DNA of 64,000 nt. Origin: an uncultured Bacteroidota bacterium. Its GTDB lineage: Bacteria; Bacteroidota; Bacteroidia; B-17B0; Aurantibacillaceae. Both the position numbers and the translations under genes were made by a program. Positions 19,645 through 27,592 of the stretch are shown piece after piece. The first letter of the stretch is position 1; each line of letters opens with the position of its first letter. Where the stretch lies: contig CAITNS010000043.1 in the NCBI GenBank assembly GCA_903893815.1, forward strand, positions 124,001 to 188,000, given 5' to 3'. The notes beneath the pieces are model-generated. The model made no database searches, had not been told where the DNA came from, and was given only the letters and a program-made list of their open reading frames with translations.

Positions 19645-19911
19645 ATGAATAGAATAGCAGTTATTTTTACAATTAATACAGATAATGTACCTGAAAATTT
19701 TCAAGACATATTAAAACACGAAAAAGAAGTTGTGGCGCAATGGAAAGATGAGGGTTATTTAGATCACATGTTTTTAAGACAAACCAAAAATGGAGCAGTA
19801 TTGGTGTTTAAAGATATGGATGAAGCTAAAGTAAATACGTTAATGGAAACGTTACCACTTTATCAATACAAGAAATCAATAGAGGTATTGTCATTGATTA
19901 AACAGTTTTAA
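19645..19911 (+). CDS. Small YCII/muconolactone-isomerase-like alpha+beta barrel protein
   Basis: An 88-residue protein with a ferredoxin-like dimeric-barrel pattern (beta strand AVIFTINTD, helix DILKHEKEVVAQWKDEGYLDHMF, strand GAVLVFKDMDEAKVNTLMETLP). It resembles YCII and muconolactone delta-isomerase-like proteins often placed divergent from HxlR regulators. No substrate can be named. The 100-base divergent gap with the HxlR gene should hold their shared operator. Confidence 0.7.
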   Translation: MNRIAVIFTINTDNVPENFQDILKHEKEVVAQWKDEGYLDHMFLRQTKNGAVLVFKDMDEAKVNTLMETLPLYQYKKSIEVLSLIKQF

Positions 19912-20016
19912 GAGAACCTATGCGAAAATAATTTTCGAATTATGCGTGTTATGTGCCATAAATGGTTAGTTTTTCTGATATTTAACCTCTAGAAAAACAA
20001 AACAATTAAAAATTAA

Positions 20017-21039
20017 ATGGACTCGTTATCGCATATAGTTATTGGCGCGGCCATAGGTGAAATTTTTCTTGGGAAGAAAATTGGTCGTTGGGGTATGTTG
20101 TTAGGAGCCATTGTTAAAAGCGCTCCTGATTTTGATTTGTTTGTAACTGGCTTAACCGACCCACGCGCTTATATGTGCGATCATAGAGCCCACACCCATT
20201 CCTTATTTATTGAAACATTGTATGCCATACCCATCGCTTGGTTGTTGGTGAAACTATTTAAGCAAAAAGTGTCCTTTAAACGCATGTTGGGTTTTTTACT
20301 AGCTTGTTTATGGGGTCACTCTTTGTTGGATTGGTGTACGAATTTCGGCACTCAATTATTACTTCCTTTTACGAATGAAAATTATTCTTTAAACACGCTG
20401 GCTATTGTTGATTTACTATTTACGTTACCGATGTTAGTGTTGCTTGTGGTTGCTGTTTTTTATAAAAAAAATGAGGTAAGAAGATACAAGTTATCACGAG
20501 CCGCTTTAATCTATTGCTTTGCGTATTTGGGATTGACCTTTGTAAACAAAATGCAAGCAAATAGTTTGGTTGAGGAGTCAATTGCAAAAAATAATATTCC
20601 CGTTACCAATTATATGACCAATCCAACGATGTTGAATAATGTATTATGGTATACGGTTGGCAGTAACGATAGCACTGTTTTTATAGGCGAGTTTAGTTTG
20701 TTACACAAGCAAAATCCTATCACTTGGCATAGCTATCCGCGTAACCAATATTTAATGCAACAATGCAAAAGCAAAAAGGATGTGGAGATATTAAGATGGT
20801 TTAGCGATCCCTACACGATTGCACAAAGCAATGGCGATACATTGAATATGTATGCTGTAAAGTTTGGCCGAACAAACATGCAAGAAAGCGAATTGCAAAA
20901 AACATTTGTATTTCATTATAAACTCTATCAAAAAAACGACGTCGAAACAATGGGCATGTTAGAAGCCAACAATAAAAACATGAACATGAAGGAAAGTTTT
21001 AATGACTTGTGGGAACGAATTTGTGGAAGGAGATATTGA
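20017..21039 (+). CDS. YdjM-like membrane-bound metal-dependent hydrolase
   Basis: A 340-residue integral membrane protein of the LexA-binding, inner membrane-bound hydrolase (YdjM) family. The N-terminus MDSLSHIVIGAAIGE carries His and Asp-type metal ligands, followed by APDFDLFV, HRAHTHSLF and GHSLLDWCTNFGTQ, the family's histidine and aspartate sites. Transmembrane helices occupy about residues 55-175, and a soluble C-terminal part of about 165 residues follows. The physiological substrate is not known. It appears to be transcribed alone. Confidence 0.85.
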   Translation: MDSLSHIVIGAAIGEIFLGKKIGRWGMLLGAIVKSAPDFDLFVTGLTDPRAYMCDHRAHTHSLFIETLYAIPIAWLLVKLFKQKVSFKRMLGFLLACLWGHSLLDWCTNFGTQLLLPFTNENYSLNTLAIVDLLFTLPMLVLLVVAVFYKKNEVRRYKLSRAALIYCFAYLGLTFVNKMQANSLVEESIAKNNIPVTNYMTNPTMLNNVLWYTVGSNDSTVFIGEFSLLHKQNPITWHSYPRNQYLMQQCKSKKDVEILRWFSDPYTIAQSNGDTLNMYAVKFGRTNMQESELQKTFVFHYKLYQKNDVETMGMLEANNKNMNMKESFNDLWERICGRRY

Positions 21040-21235
21040 ATTACAAAAGCCAATAACGCTATCAGGGCTCTGCTTTTTTTGTTTTTCTAAACTGAAAATT
21101 TTTTTATAGCGCCGGATTGCTGCTAAAGCAGCGGACCATTTTGTGTCGTCTTGAAAATGAAAAAGTAAAATTCTGCAGATTTTCTTTTTTGTTTCCATTC
21201 CTCCATTCAAGCAAAGCTTGATGTCTGGCTGAAAA

Positions 21236-21270
21236 CAAAAAAGGGTCAAAGCAAAGTTTTAACCCTTTCT
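21236..21270 (-). terminator. Intrinsic terminator after tRNA-Leu
   Basis: Read on the minus strand, AAAGGGTTaaaactttgctttgACCCTTT is followed by TTTTGTTTTC. It lies about 12 bases after the tRNA 3' end. Confidence 0.8.
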
Positions 21271-21281
21271 TATTTATCTCG

Positions 21282-21360
21282 TACCCAGCGCCGGACTCGA
21301 ACCGGCACGGTTTCCCACAGGTGTTTGAGACCAGCGCGTCTACCATTCCGCCAGCTGGGC
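21282..21360 (-). tRNA. tRNA-Leu, anticodon CAA
   Basis: The minus strand reads GCCCAGC...GCTGGGTA with a seven-pair acceptor stem (one G-T). The D arm contains GGCGGAATGGTAGACGCG, typical of leucine tRNAs. The anticodon loop is CTCAAAC, giving CAA (reads UUG). There is a short variable arm (class II tRNA), and the T arm has GGTTCGAGTCC. CCA is not encoded. One anticodon-stem pair (T-T) looks mismatched. Confidence 0.92.
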
Positions 21361-21392
21361 ATTTAGTTTTTTTTATTGCTTAACTCTGCAAT

Positions 21393-21437
21393 CTGGGCGC
21401 GTCTACCTCCCGATAGCTATCGGGACCGCCCTGGGCA
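21393..21437 (-). pseudogene. tRNA-like 5' fragment interrupted by an 18-bp palindrome
   Basis: The minus strand reads GCCCAGGGCGG, then TCCCGATAGCTATCGGGA, then GGTAGACGCGCCCAG. The outer pieces match the 5' half of the adjacent tRNA-Leu (GCCCAG, GGCGG, GGTAGACGCGC), and the palindrome sits where GAAT should be. No anticodon arm follows. It looks like a partial tRNA copy, 33 bases upstream of the intact gene, with a palindrome inserted in its D arm. Confidence 0.6.
21408..21425. repeat. 18-bp perfect palindrome TCCCGATAGCTATCGGGA
   Basis: A perfect palindrome. The same 18 bases occur at 63485-63502, just downstream of the histidine kinase gene. It is probably a dispersed REP-like unit. Confidence 0.8.
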
Positions 21438-21547
21438 TTTTAGACTCCTTTTTGTCAGTTTCCCAACAATAAGGGCTGCAAATGTAATAGAATTTTGTGG
21501 AATAGAAAAAAACAGGCAAAAATAGTATGGAAAACCGCTAAAAATGC

Positions 21548-21555
21548 TATATTTG
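21548..21555 (+). promoter_or_regulatory. Probable -7 promoter box for prs (TATATTTG)
   Basis: An exact match to the Bacteroidetes -7 consensus TAnnTTTG, 17 bases before the ATG at 21573. A clear -33 TTTG is not seen. It supports the 21573 start, because the open frame extends upstream of this box. Confidence 0.5.
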
Positions 21556-21572
21556 CGTCGCTTAAAAACAAA

Positions 21573-22505
21573 ATGGAAACAGACGTTAGATTATTTTCAG
21601 GTAGTGCCACAAACACTTTAGCCGAACAAATTGCAAAATTTTATGGCAAAGATTTGGGTAAAATGTCTCACTATCGCTTTAGCGATGGAGAAATTCAGGT
21701 TTCTTACGATGAAAGTATTCGTGGACAAAGCGTGTTTGCTATTCAGTCAACCATGCCTCCTGCTGATAATTTAATGGAATTATTATTGATGTTAGATGCT
21801 GCTAAACGTGCGTCTGCCAAAGAAGTAATTGCTGTATTGCCTTATTTTGGATATGCTCGTCAAGATAGAAAAGATCAACCTCGTGTAGCTATTGGTGCTA
21901 AATTAGTAGCCGATATGTTAGCATTAGCTGGTGCAACTCGTGTGATGACCATGGATTTACACGCCGATCAAATTCAAGGTTTTTTTGATATTCCAGTAGA
22001 TCATTTATACGCTTCTTCTATATTTTTACCATATATCCAAGGTTTAAATTTGCCGAACTTAACTATTGCAGCGCCTGATATGGGCGGCAGTAAACGAGCA
22101 AATGCCTATTCAAAACACTTGAAAGCAGAAATAGTTATTTGCTACAAGCAACGAACAAAAGCAAATGTAGTAGATCACATGACTGCTATTGGAGATATTG
22201 AAGGAAGAAATATTGTATTAGTAGATGATTTAGTAGATACGGGTGGCACTTTATGTAAAGCAGCTGACATGATGATGGAACGTGGCGCATTAAGTGTAAG
22301 AGCAGTTTGTACCCATGCTATTTTATCAGGAAAAGCCTACGACAATATTGCTAACTCGAAATTAACGGAATTGATTGTAACAGATACAGTGCCATTAAGA
22401 CAAGAGAGTGAGAAAATTAAAGTATTATCAGTAGCCGAATTATTTGCTAAAGTAATTCATAGTGTACAAAACTATGAGTCTATCAGTAGCAATTTTATTA
22501 TGTAA
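21573..22505 (+). CDS. prs: Ribose-phosphate pyrophosphokinase
   Basis: Makes phosphoribosyl pyrophosphate from ribose 5-phosphate and ATP for purine, pyrimidine, His, Trp and NAD synthesis. Motifs: RLFSGSATNTL at the N-terminus, QDRKDQPRVAIGAKL (ATP site), DLHADQIQGFFDIPVDHL (catalytic flexible region) and VLVDDLVDTGGTL (PRPP loop). The frame is open from a GTG at 21495, but the family N-terminus and a promoter box at 21548 point to the ATG at 21573 and 310 residues. rplY follows after 84 bases and may be co-transcribed. Confidence 0.95.
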   Translation: METDVRLFSGSATNTLAEQIAKFYGKDLGKMSHYRFSDGEIQVSYDESIRGQSVFAIQSTMPPADNLMELLLMLDAAKRASAKEVIAVLPYFGYARQDRKDQPRVAIGAKLVADMLALAGATRVMTMDLHADQIQGFFDIPVDHLYASSIFLPYIQGLNLPNLTIAAPDMGGSKRANAYSKHLKAEIVICYKQRTKANVVDHMTAIGDIEGRNIVLVDDLVDTGGTLCKAADMMMERGALSVRAVCTHAILSGKAYDNIANSKLTELIVTDTVPLRQESEKIKVLSVAELFAKVIHSVQNYESISSNFIM

Positions 22506-22589
22506 TTACACTCGCATTAAATAAATAAAAATAACAGATGTAAAAAAATGAAGCGAGCATTTTAAACACATCACAAAAAACAAAATAAA

Positions 22590-23171
22590 ATGAAATCAGT
22601 ACAATTGAGCGGTTCGTTGCGTGCGAACGTAGGAAAAGTAAACGCTAAGGCGGTTAGAGAAAAAGGAAATGTGCCATGTGTAATTTATGGTGGAAAAGAA
22701 CAAATTCACTTTGAAGCAGATATTCGTGCTTTCAAACCAGTGATCTTCACTCCAAATGCACACATCGTTGAAATTGACTTAGATGGTAAAGTTTACAAAA
22801 CTGTATTACAAGAAGCACAATATCACAAAATCAATGATAAATTAATTCATGCTGATTTTTTAGAAATTCAAGATGGTAAACCAGTAACAGCAAATATTCC
22901 AATCGTTATTACAGGTCAATCTGATGGTGTTAAAAAAGGTGGTAAATTGGTATTGAAAATGCGTAAATTAAAAGTACGTGGTATTGCAGCTACATTACCT
23001 GATACTATCGCTATTGACATTACAAAATTAGATATCGGTGATTCAATTGCAGTAGGTGATATCGTAGTAGAAGGTGCTACTTTATTAAATGCTAAAAACG
23101 TATCAGTTGTTTCTGTAACTACAACTCGTGCAGTTGCTGCTGAAACAAATGCTGCTCCAGCTAAAAAATAA
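22590..23171 (+). CDS. rplY: 50S ribosomal protein bL25, CTC-type
   Basis: Binds 5S rRNA in the large ribosomal subunit. The 193-residue protein has the N-terminal L25 domain (LRANVGKVNAKAVREKGNVPCVIYGG) and the extra TL5/CTC beta domain (about 95-180; IPIVITGQSDGVKKGGKL, IAIDITKLDIGDSI), ending in an Ala-rich tail. It follows prs, a common neighbour in Bacteroidota, and is closed by an intrinsic terminator. Confidence 0.95.
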   Translation: MKSVQLSGSLRANVGKVNAKAVREKGNVPCVIYGGKEQIHFEADIRAFKPVIFTPNAHIVEIDLDGKVYKTVLQEAQYHKINDKLIHADFLEIQDGKPVTANIPIVITGQSDGVKKGGKLVLKMRKLKVRGIAATLPDTIAIDITKLDIGDSIAVGDIVVEGATLLNAKNVSVVSVTTTRAVAAETNAAPAKK

Positions 23172-23191
23172 TTTAAGATTATGTAAAAACT

Positions 23192-23226
23192 AAAAGCCTC
23201 TTTCGGAAACGAGAGAGGTTTTTTTG
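23192..23226 (+). terminator. Intrinsic terminator after rplY
   Basis: Stem GCCTCT / AGAGG around ttcggaaacgag, followed by seven T. Confidence 0.85.
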
Positions 23227-23231
23227 TGGTA

Positions 23232-23308
23232 GTCACCCTGAACTTGTTTCAGGGCTCTGAGAAGTTGATTTTATTTTCTATGAGATACTGAAACTAGTTC
23301 AGCATGAC
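23232..23308. repeat. Inverted-repeat element (GTCACCCTGAACTTGTTTCAG family)
   Basis: The left arm gtcaccctgaacttgtttca (from 23232) and right arm tgaaactagttcagcatgac (to 23308) are imperfect complements, making a 21-bp stem with a loop of about 35 bases. It resembles a dispersed intergenic element I recall from many Bacteroidetes genomes. It is placed between convergent genes. Confidence 0.7.
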
Positions 23309-23353
23309 GTATTGTAATCTGTTTAATCAGCGTTATCCGAGTTTCAATAAAAA

Positions 23354-23956
23354 TTAGTTTAGAACAAACTTCGATTTCAATTCATTCTCTGTTTTAATCA
23401 AATGAATAAATAACTTAATTTTTGGCTTTAAGTATTCTTCTTTGTTAATAGCAGATTTTGCTTTAATGAGTTCATACTTTTCGGGCGCCGATAAATCCAA
23501 CAATCTTGCAATACCATAAACGTTTGTATTATCAAAAGCATCTATAGGAATAATGTTTTCTTGTGATACCCACATGTATTCTTTCGTTAATTCTTGAAGC
23601 AGGTGAGAAGGTTTTTCAGTAATTTCTTCTTCAAATTGTATAACACCAGCACCATATAATTTTGGCATTAATACTTTCGAAAATTTAATGATTTTAAAAA
23701 CTCTAATAGCCTCAATAGCAATATCCAATTCGCCGTTTTCGTATAACTTAATCACATTGCTAATTTTTACTTCAATACCATAATCACCCATCGCTTTTTG
23801 ATGCATGAATGGAATACCAAAATGGGCTTCATTATCTAAACAGTCGGCCACTAGTTGCTTATAACGCTCTTCAAATATGTGAAGGGTTTTTATTTCGCCT
23901 GGTAACAATACCATATTTAGCGGAAACATAGGGATGGTGAGTTGTTGTGTTGCCAT
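23354..23956 (-). CDS. Lon N-terminal (LON substrate-binding) domain protein
   Basis: A 200-residue protein made only of the Lon N-terminal PUA-like domain, with IPMFPLNMVLLPGEIKTLHIFEERYKQL at the N-terminus and an FGIPFM strand. The AAA+ and protease domains of Lon are absent, so it is one of the stand-alone LON-domain proteins common in Bacteroidota. The role is unknown; substrate recognition or stress signalling is a guess. It is transcribed alone, converging with rplY. Confidence 0.85.
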   Translation of the reverse strand: MATQQLTIPMFPLNMVLLPGEIKTLHIFEERYKQLVADCLDNEAHFGIPFMHQKAMGDYGIEVKISNVIKLYENGELDIAIEAIRVFKIIKFSKVLMPKLYGAGVIQFEEEITEKPSHLLQELTKEYMWVSQENIIPIDAFDNTNVYGIARLLDLSAPEKYELIKAKSAINKEEYLKPKIKLFIHLIKTENELKSKFVLN

Positions 23957-24198
23957 TGTTTTATCTTTTAATGGGTTTACATAAATTAACTCGGGGATTC
24001 TGAAACAAAGTTAATAAAAAACCGTGCCATTAACTTAACAGATGGGTGAAACCCGACATTGACTTAGTAAAGCAGCTAGTTTACTAAACAAGCCGTTCAC
24101 ATATTTGTTGTATAAAAAACGCTAATTGCTAAATTTTAATCCATTTTTTACAGTATTTTTATGTATCCCTATGTTTAATTGATACTTATATCACTATT
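23957..24198. other. Divergent intergenic region with an 8-bp inverted repeat
   Basis: The gap between the divergent Lon-N and S41 protease genes holds ttagtaaa / tttactaa (24064-24071 and 24080-24087), an inverted repeat with an 8-base centre that could be an operator. No small gene is seen. Promoters for both genes should lie here. Confidence 0.4.
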
Positions 24199-25869
24199 AT
24201 GAAGAAATATATCATCATCGGCTGTTTATGCATCGCTTCTGTGTTTGCATTTAATTTTTCTCAAGATTATTTTGAGGTTTCTAAAAACTTAGATGTATTT
24301 AATACGCTTTATCGCGAATTGAATATTGCTTATGTAGATGAAACAAAGCCCGGGCAATTAATGAAAACAGGTATCGAAGCTATGTTAGCGTCTTTAGATC
24401 CCTACACAAATTATTATACCGAAAATGACATTGAAGATTATCGCTTTATGACTACTGGCGAGTATGGTGGAATTGGTGCATTAATACAAGATGTTAATAA
24501 TAAGATTACGGTAACTGAGCCCTACGAAATTTTTGCAGCTTATAAAGCAGGCTTAAGAGCAGGCGATGAAATTATAGAAGTAAACGGCGTAAATGTTTCT
24601 GGTAAAAAAACAGAAGAAATTACTAATATGTTAAAGGGCCAAGCCGGCACACCAATTAAATTAAAAATTATTCGTTTAGGTCAAACCACTTCTTCTGAAG
24701 TTAGCTTGGTACGTGAAGAAATAAAAGTAAAAGCGGTACCTTATGCTGATATGCTAAACGCAGAAGTTGGATATATTAAGTTAATCAGCTTTACAGATAA
24801 TTGTTCGGGCGAAGTAAAAGACGCTTTATTAAAATTAAAAGAAAAAAATTGCAAGTCTTTAATTTTAGATTTACGCGGTAACCCCGGTGGATTACTTCAC
24901 GAAGCTGTAAATATTGTGAACTTATTTGTAGAAAAAAACAACGAAGTAGTTTCTACAAGAGGAAAAGTAAAAGATTGGAACAAACAATATTTTTCGTTGT
25001 ATGCGCCAATTGATACACAAATTCCATTAGTAGTTTTAGTGGATAATAATTCGGCTTCCGCATCAGAAATTGTTTCAGGTGCTTTGCAAGATTTAGATAG
25101 AGCCGTAGTTATGGGTCAACGTTCTTTTGGAAAAGGATTAGTACAACAAACACGTCCGTTAACTTATAACGCGCAATTAAAAGTAACGGTGGCTAAGTAT
25201 TACATCCCGAGCGGTCGTTGTATTCAAGCATTAGATTACACGCATAAAGATGAAGATGGTAGAGTAGAGAAAGTTCCAGATTCTTTAATCACTGCTTTTA
25301 AAACTAAAAACGGACGTATTATTTATGATGGAGCTGGTATATTGCCAGATGTAAAAACAACTCCTATCAAATACAGTAATATTTTAGCGACTTTATTAAA
25401 TAGAAATCATGTATTTACTTATGTGAATTCTTATATATTAAAACATCCCCAATTTAATGCAACTTCAACTTTTTCAGATAATGATTATAATGATTTCATT
25501 AGCTATTTAAAAGATAAAGACTATAAGTATAAAACCCAAAGCGATTTTGCTTTAGAAGACTTAAAATTAGATGCATCTAACGAACAATATTACGAAAGTA
25601 TTAAGACGGAATATGAGGCATTGTTAAACAAAATGGAGTCGAATAAAAAAGATGACTTAATGCGTTTTAAACCCGAGATTAAACAGTTTATTGAAGAGGA
25701 ATTAGCATCACGTTTTACATTTCAAAAAGGAAGAATTGAAACGGCATTGAAGTATGATACTGATGTGAATGAAGCGAAAAAATTATTGAGTGATAAACAA
25801 AAAATGACCTCGATATTAACTACTATTGAGAAGCCGACTAAACCTTTTAACCCTAATAAACGTTTTTAG
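24199..25869 (+). CDS. S41 family C-terminal processing protease
   Basis: Periplasmic CtpA/Tsp-like serine protease of 556 residues. An N-terminal signal peptide or anchor (MKKYIIIGCLCIASVFAF) is followed by the S41 N-terminal helices, a PDZ domain (about 88-165; GIGALIQ, AGLRAGDEIIEVNGVNV) and the catalytic domain. The Ser-Lys dyad is Ser287 in SASASEI and Lys312 in RSFGKGLVQQ, spaced 25 residues apart as in Tsp. The C-terminal 150 residues are helical. The substrate is not predictable. It is preceded by a 242-base region and transcribed alone. Confidence 0.93.
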   Translation: MKKYIIIGCLCIASVFAFNFSQDYFEVSKNLDVFNTLYRELNIAYVDETKPGQLMKTGIEAMLASLDPYTNYYTENDIEDYRFMTTGEYGGIGALIQDVNNKITVTEPYEIFAAYKAGLRAGDEIIEVNGVNVSGKKTEEITNMLKGQAGTPIKLKIIRLGQTTSSEVSLVREEIKVKAVPYADMLNAEVGYIKLISFTDNCSGEVKDALLKLKEKNCKSLILDLRGNPGGLLHEAVNIVNLFVEKNNEVVSTRGKVKDWNKQYFSLYAPIDTQIPLVVLVDNNSASASEIVSGALQDLDRAVVMGQRSFGKGLVQQTRPLTYNAQLKVTVAKYYIPSGRCIQALDYTHKDEDGRVEKVPDSLITAFKTKNGRIIYDGAGILPDVKTTPIKYSNILATLLNRNHVFTYVNSYILKHPQFNATSTFSDNDYNDFISYLKDKDYKYKTQSDFALEDLKLDASNEQYYESIKTEYEALLNKMESNKKDDLMRFKPEIKQFIEEELASRFTFQKGRIETALKYDTDVNEAKKLLSDKQKMTSILTTIEKPTKPFNPNKRF

Positions 25870-25949
25870 TAACAAGACTTCAAATTTATGTTTGAAAATA
25901 CCATTAAATAAGCTATTTTTGAGTCAATTAATTTAAAACACATTTCATC

Positions 25950-26120
25950 ATGGGAAAAGGCGATCAAAAAACAAGACGTGGAAAAATTCAAGTAGGTTCA
26001 TTTGGAAAAGTTCGTCCACGTAAAAAAGCAACAGCAGTTACGGCAGAGCAAATAGCAGCAGGCTTAGCAGCTAAAAAAGCAGCACCAAAAAAAGCATCAG
26101 CTAAAAAAGCAGCTAAATAA
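25950..26120 (+). CDS. 30S ribosomal protein bTHX with Lys/Ala-rich tail
   Basis: A 56-residue gene too short for many gene finders. The N-terminus MGKGDQKTRRGKI and VRPRKK match the Thx family, a small basic peptide that sits in the head of the 30S subunit. Residues 27-56 add a tail with AAKKAAPKKASAKKAAK, similar to the 58-residue protein at 43574. It has its own terminator. Confidence 0.85.
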   Translation: MGKGDQKTRRGKIQVGSFGKVRPRKKATAVTAEQIAAGLAAKKAAPKKASAKKAAK

Positions 26121-26126
26121 ATTAGG

Positions 26127-26152
26127 AAAACCGCTCTAGTAGCGGTTTTTTT
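26127..26152 (+). terminator. Intrinsic terminator after bTHX gene
   Basis: ACCGCT ctagt AGCGGT followed by T residues. Confidence 0.85.
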
Positions 26153-26170
26153 ATGCGTTAAATAATCTTT

Positions 26171-26271
26171 TGGGCGTGTCGGCGCAGAGAGGCAGCGCCG
26201 TCGGGCTGTCGCTTCAATCTTTTACTTCACTTCGTTACGTAAAAGGATTTCCGCTTGCATCCCTCACGCGG
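26171..26271. repeat. GC-rich structured intergenic element
   Basis: About 100 bases far richer in G and C than the surroundings. Two hairpins are visible: ggcgc / gcgcc (26181-26199) and cttttac / gtaaaag (26219-26244). The motifs gggcgtgtcggc, tcgggctgtcgcttcaatc and ggatttccgcttgcatccctcacgcgg recall an intergenic sequence frequent in Bacteroidetes genomes (from memory). No coding potential. Confidence 0.55.
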
Positions 26272-26325
26272 AATTTAGATATAGGCCATAGTATAAGTTT
26301 CATACTTAAATTACTAAAAAATATT

Positions 26326-26333
26326 TACCTTTA
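26326..26333 (+). promoter_or_regulatory. Possible -7 box for purK (TACCTTTA)
   Basis: Matches TAnnTTTG except for the last base. It ends only four bases before the GTG start, so the message might be leaderless. Confidence 0.35.
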
Positions 26334-26337
26334 ATCC

Positions 26338-27480
26338 GTGAACTATTTTCAACCCGATAAAATTAAAATAGGCGTTTTAGGCGGCGGTCAGCTTGGCCGA
26401 ATGATGATACAAAGCGCCATCAATTACAACTTATACATTTGTTGTTTAGATCCTGATGCTAATGCTCCTTGTAAAGCCATTGCTAACGAATTTACCAAAG
26501 GTAGTTTAACCGATTACGATACTGTTTACAAATTTGGTGAGGATAAAGACATCATCACCATTGAAATTGAAAATGTAAACGTTGAAGCCTTAAAAGATTT
26601 ACAAAAGCTTGGAAAAAAAGTATTTCCTCAACCAGAAGTCATTGAAATTATCAAAGACAAAGGATTGCAGAAAATGTTTTACCAACGTAATGATATTCCA
26701 AGCCCTGATTTCTTTTTAGTAGAAAATAAAGCACAAATAGAAAAGTATAAAGACTTTTTCCCTTTCTTTCAAAAAATGCGTACTGGCGGTTACGATGGAA
26801 AAGGTGTTGTGAAATTAGGACATCCAAATAAAATTGAACATGCTTTTGAAGTACCAAGCGTGTTAGAACGCTTAGTGGATTTTGATAAAGAAATTTCGGT
26901 GATTGTTGCTCGCAACGAAAGCGGCGAAACCAAATGTTTTCCTGCAGTTGAGTGTGAGTTTAACCCAGAAGCTAACTTGGTTGAGTTTTTATTTTCGCCA
27001 GCTAACATTAAAAAAAGCATTGATAAACAAGCCACAGAAATTGCAATTAAGATTGCAGAAAAATTAAATATTGTTGGAATTTTAGCCGTTGAGTTATTTG
27101 TCACTAAAGATGGTAAAGTATTAGTAAACGAAGTCGCACCTCGTCCACACAATAGCGGACATCAAACGATTGAAGGCAATATCACTTCGCAATTTGAACA
27201 ACATTTGCGAGCTATTTTAAATTTACCTTTAGGCGATACAAGTATTATTAAGCCAGCAGTGATGATTAATTTATTAGGCGAAAAAAATCATGAAGGTGCA
27301 GCAAAATATGAAGGCTTAACTGATGCCATCAAATACAAAGGTGTGTACATTCATTTGTATGGAAAAACTACAACAAAACCTTTCCGTAAAATGGGACACA
27401 TAACCGTGATAGATGATGATTTGAATTTAGCGAAGAAGAAAGCAATCACAGTTAAGGACTTGGTTAAAATAGTTAGTTAA
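26338..27480 (+). CDS. purK: N5-carboxyaminoimidazole ribonucleotide synthase
   Basis: ATP-grasp enzyme that carboxylates 5-aminoimidazole ribonucleotide to N5-CAIR in purine synthesis. The 380-residue protein starts with IGVLGGGQLGRMM and has the ATP-grasp segment QKMRTGGYDGKGVV and the metal-binding VNEVAPRPHNSGHQTIEG motif. The GTG at 26338 is chosen because the family N-terminus begins right there. purE, the next enzyme, follows after a 112-base gap holding a long hairpin. Confidence 0.95.
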   Translation: MNYFQPDKIKIGVLGGGQLGRMMIQSAINYNLYICCLDPDANAPCKAIANEFTKGSLTDYDTVYKFGEDKDIITIEIENVNVEALKDLQKLGKKVFPQPEVIEIIKDKGLQKMFYQRNDIPSPDFFLVENKAQIEKYKDFFPFFQKMRTGGYDGKGVVKLGHPNKIEHAFEVPSVLERLVDFDKEISVIVARNESGETKCFPAVECEFNPEANLVEFLFSPANIKKSIDKQATEIAIKIAEKLNIVGILAVELFVTKDGKVLVNEVAPRPHNSGHQTIEGNITSQFEQHLRAILNLPLGDTSIIKPAVMINLLGEKNHEGAAKYEGLTDAIKYKGVYIHLYGKTTTKPFRKMGHITVIDDDLNLAKKKAITVKDLVKIVS

Positions 27481-27488
27481 AAAAGATA

Positions 27489-27562
27489 ATTACGAATTTT
27501 GTACGAATATACGAATCTGGGTTTACTAAGTTTCGATTCGTATATTCGTATTGATTCGTAAT
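27489..27562. repeat. Long inverted repeat between purK and purE
   Basis: The left arm (27489-27517) has three ACGAAT motifs; the right arm gattcgtatattcgtattga (27535-27562) is complementary over about 28 bases with a few mismatches. The loop is about 17 bases. It would form a stable hairpin in the purK-purE transcript, without a T run, so it is more likely a dispersed repeat or an mRNA-processing/stability element than a terminator. Confidence 0.75.
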
Positions 27563-27592
27563 CAAAAAGATAAAACATTAAATAGTAAAGAT

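Noticed and set aside
20959-21346. Minus-strand open frames over the YdjM end and tRNA
   Set aside because: They run through a tRNA gene and its terminator and have no family resemblance.
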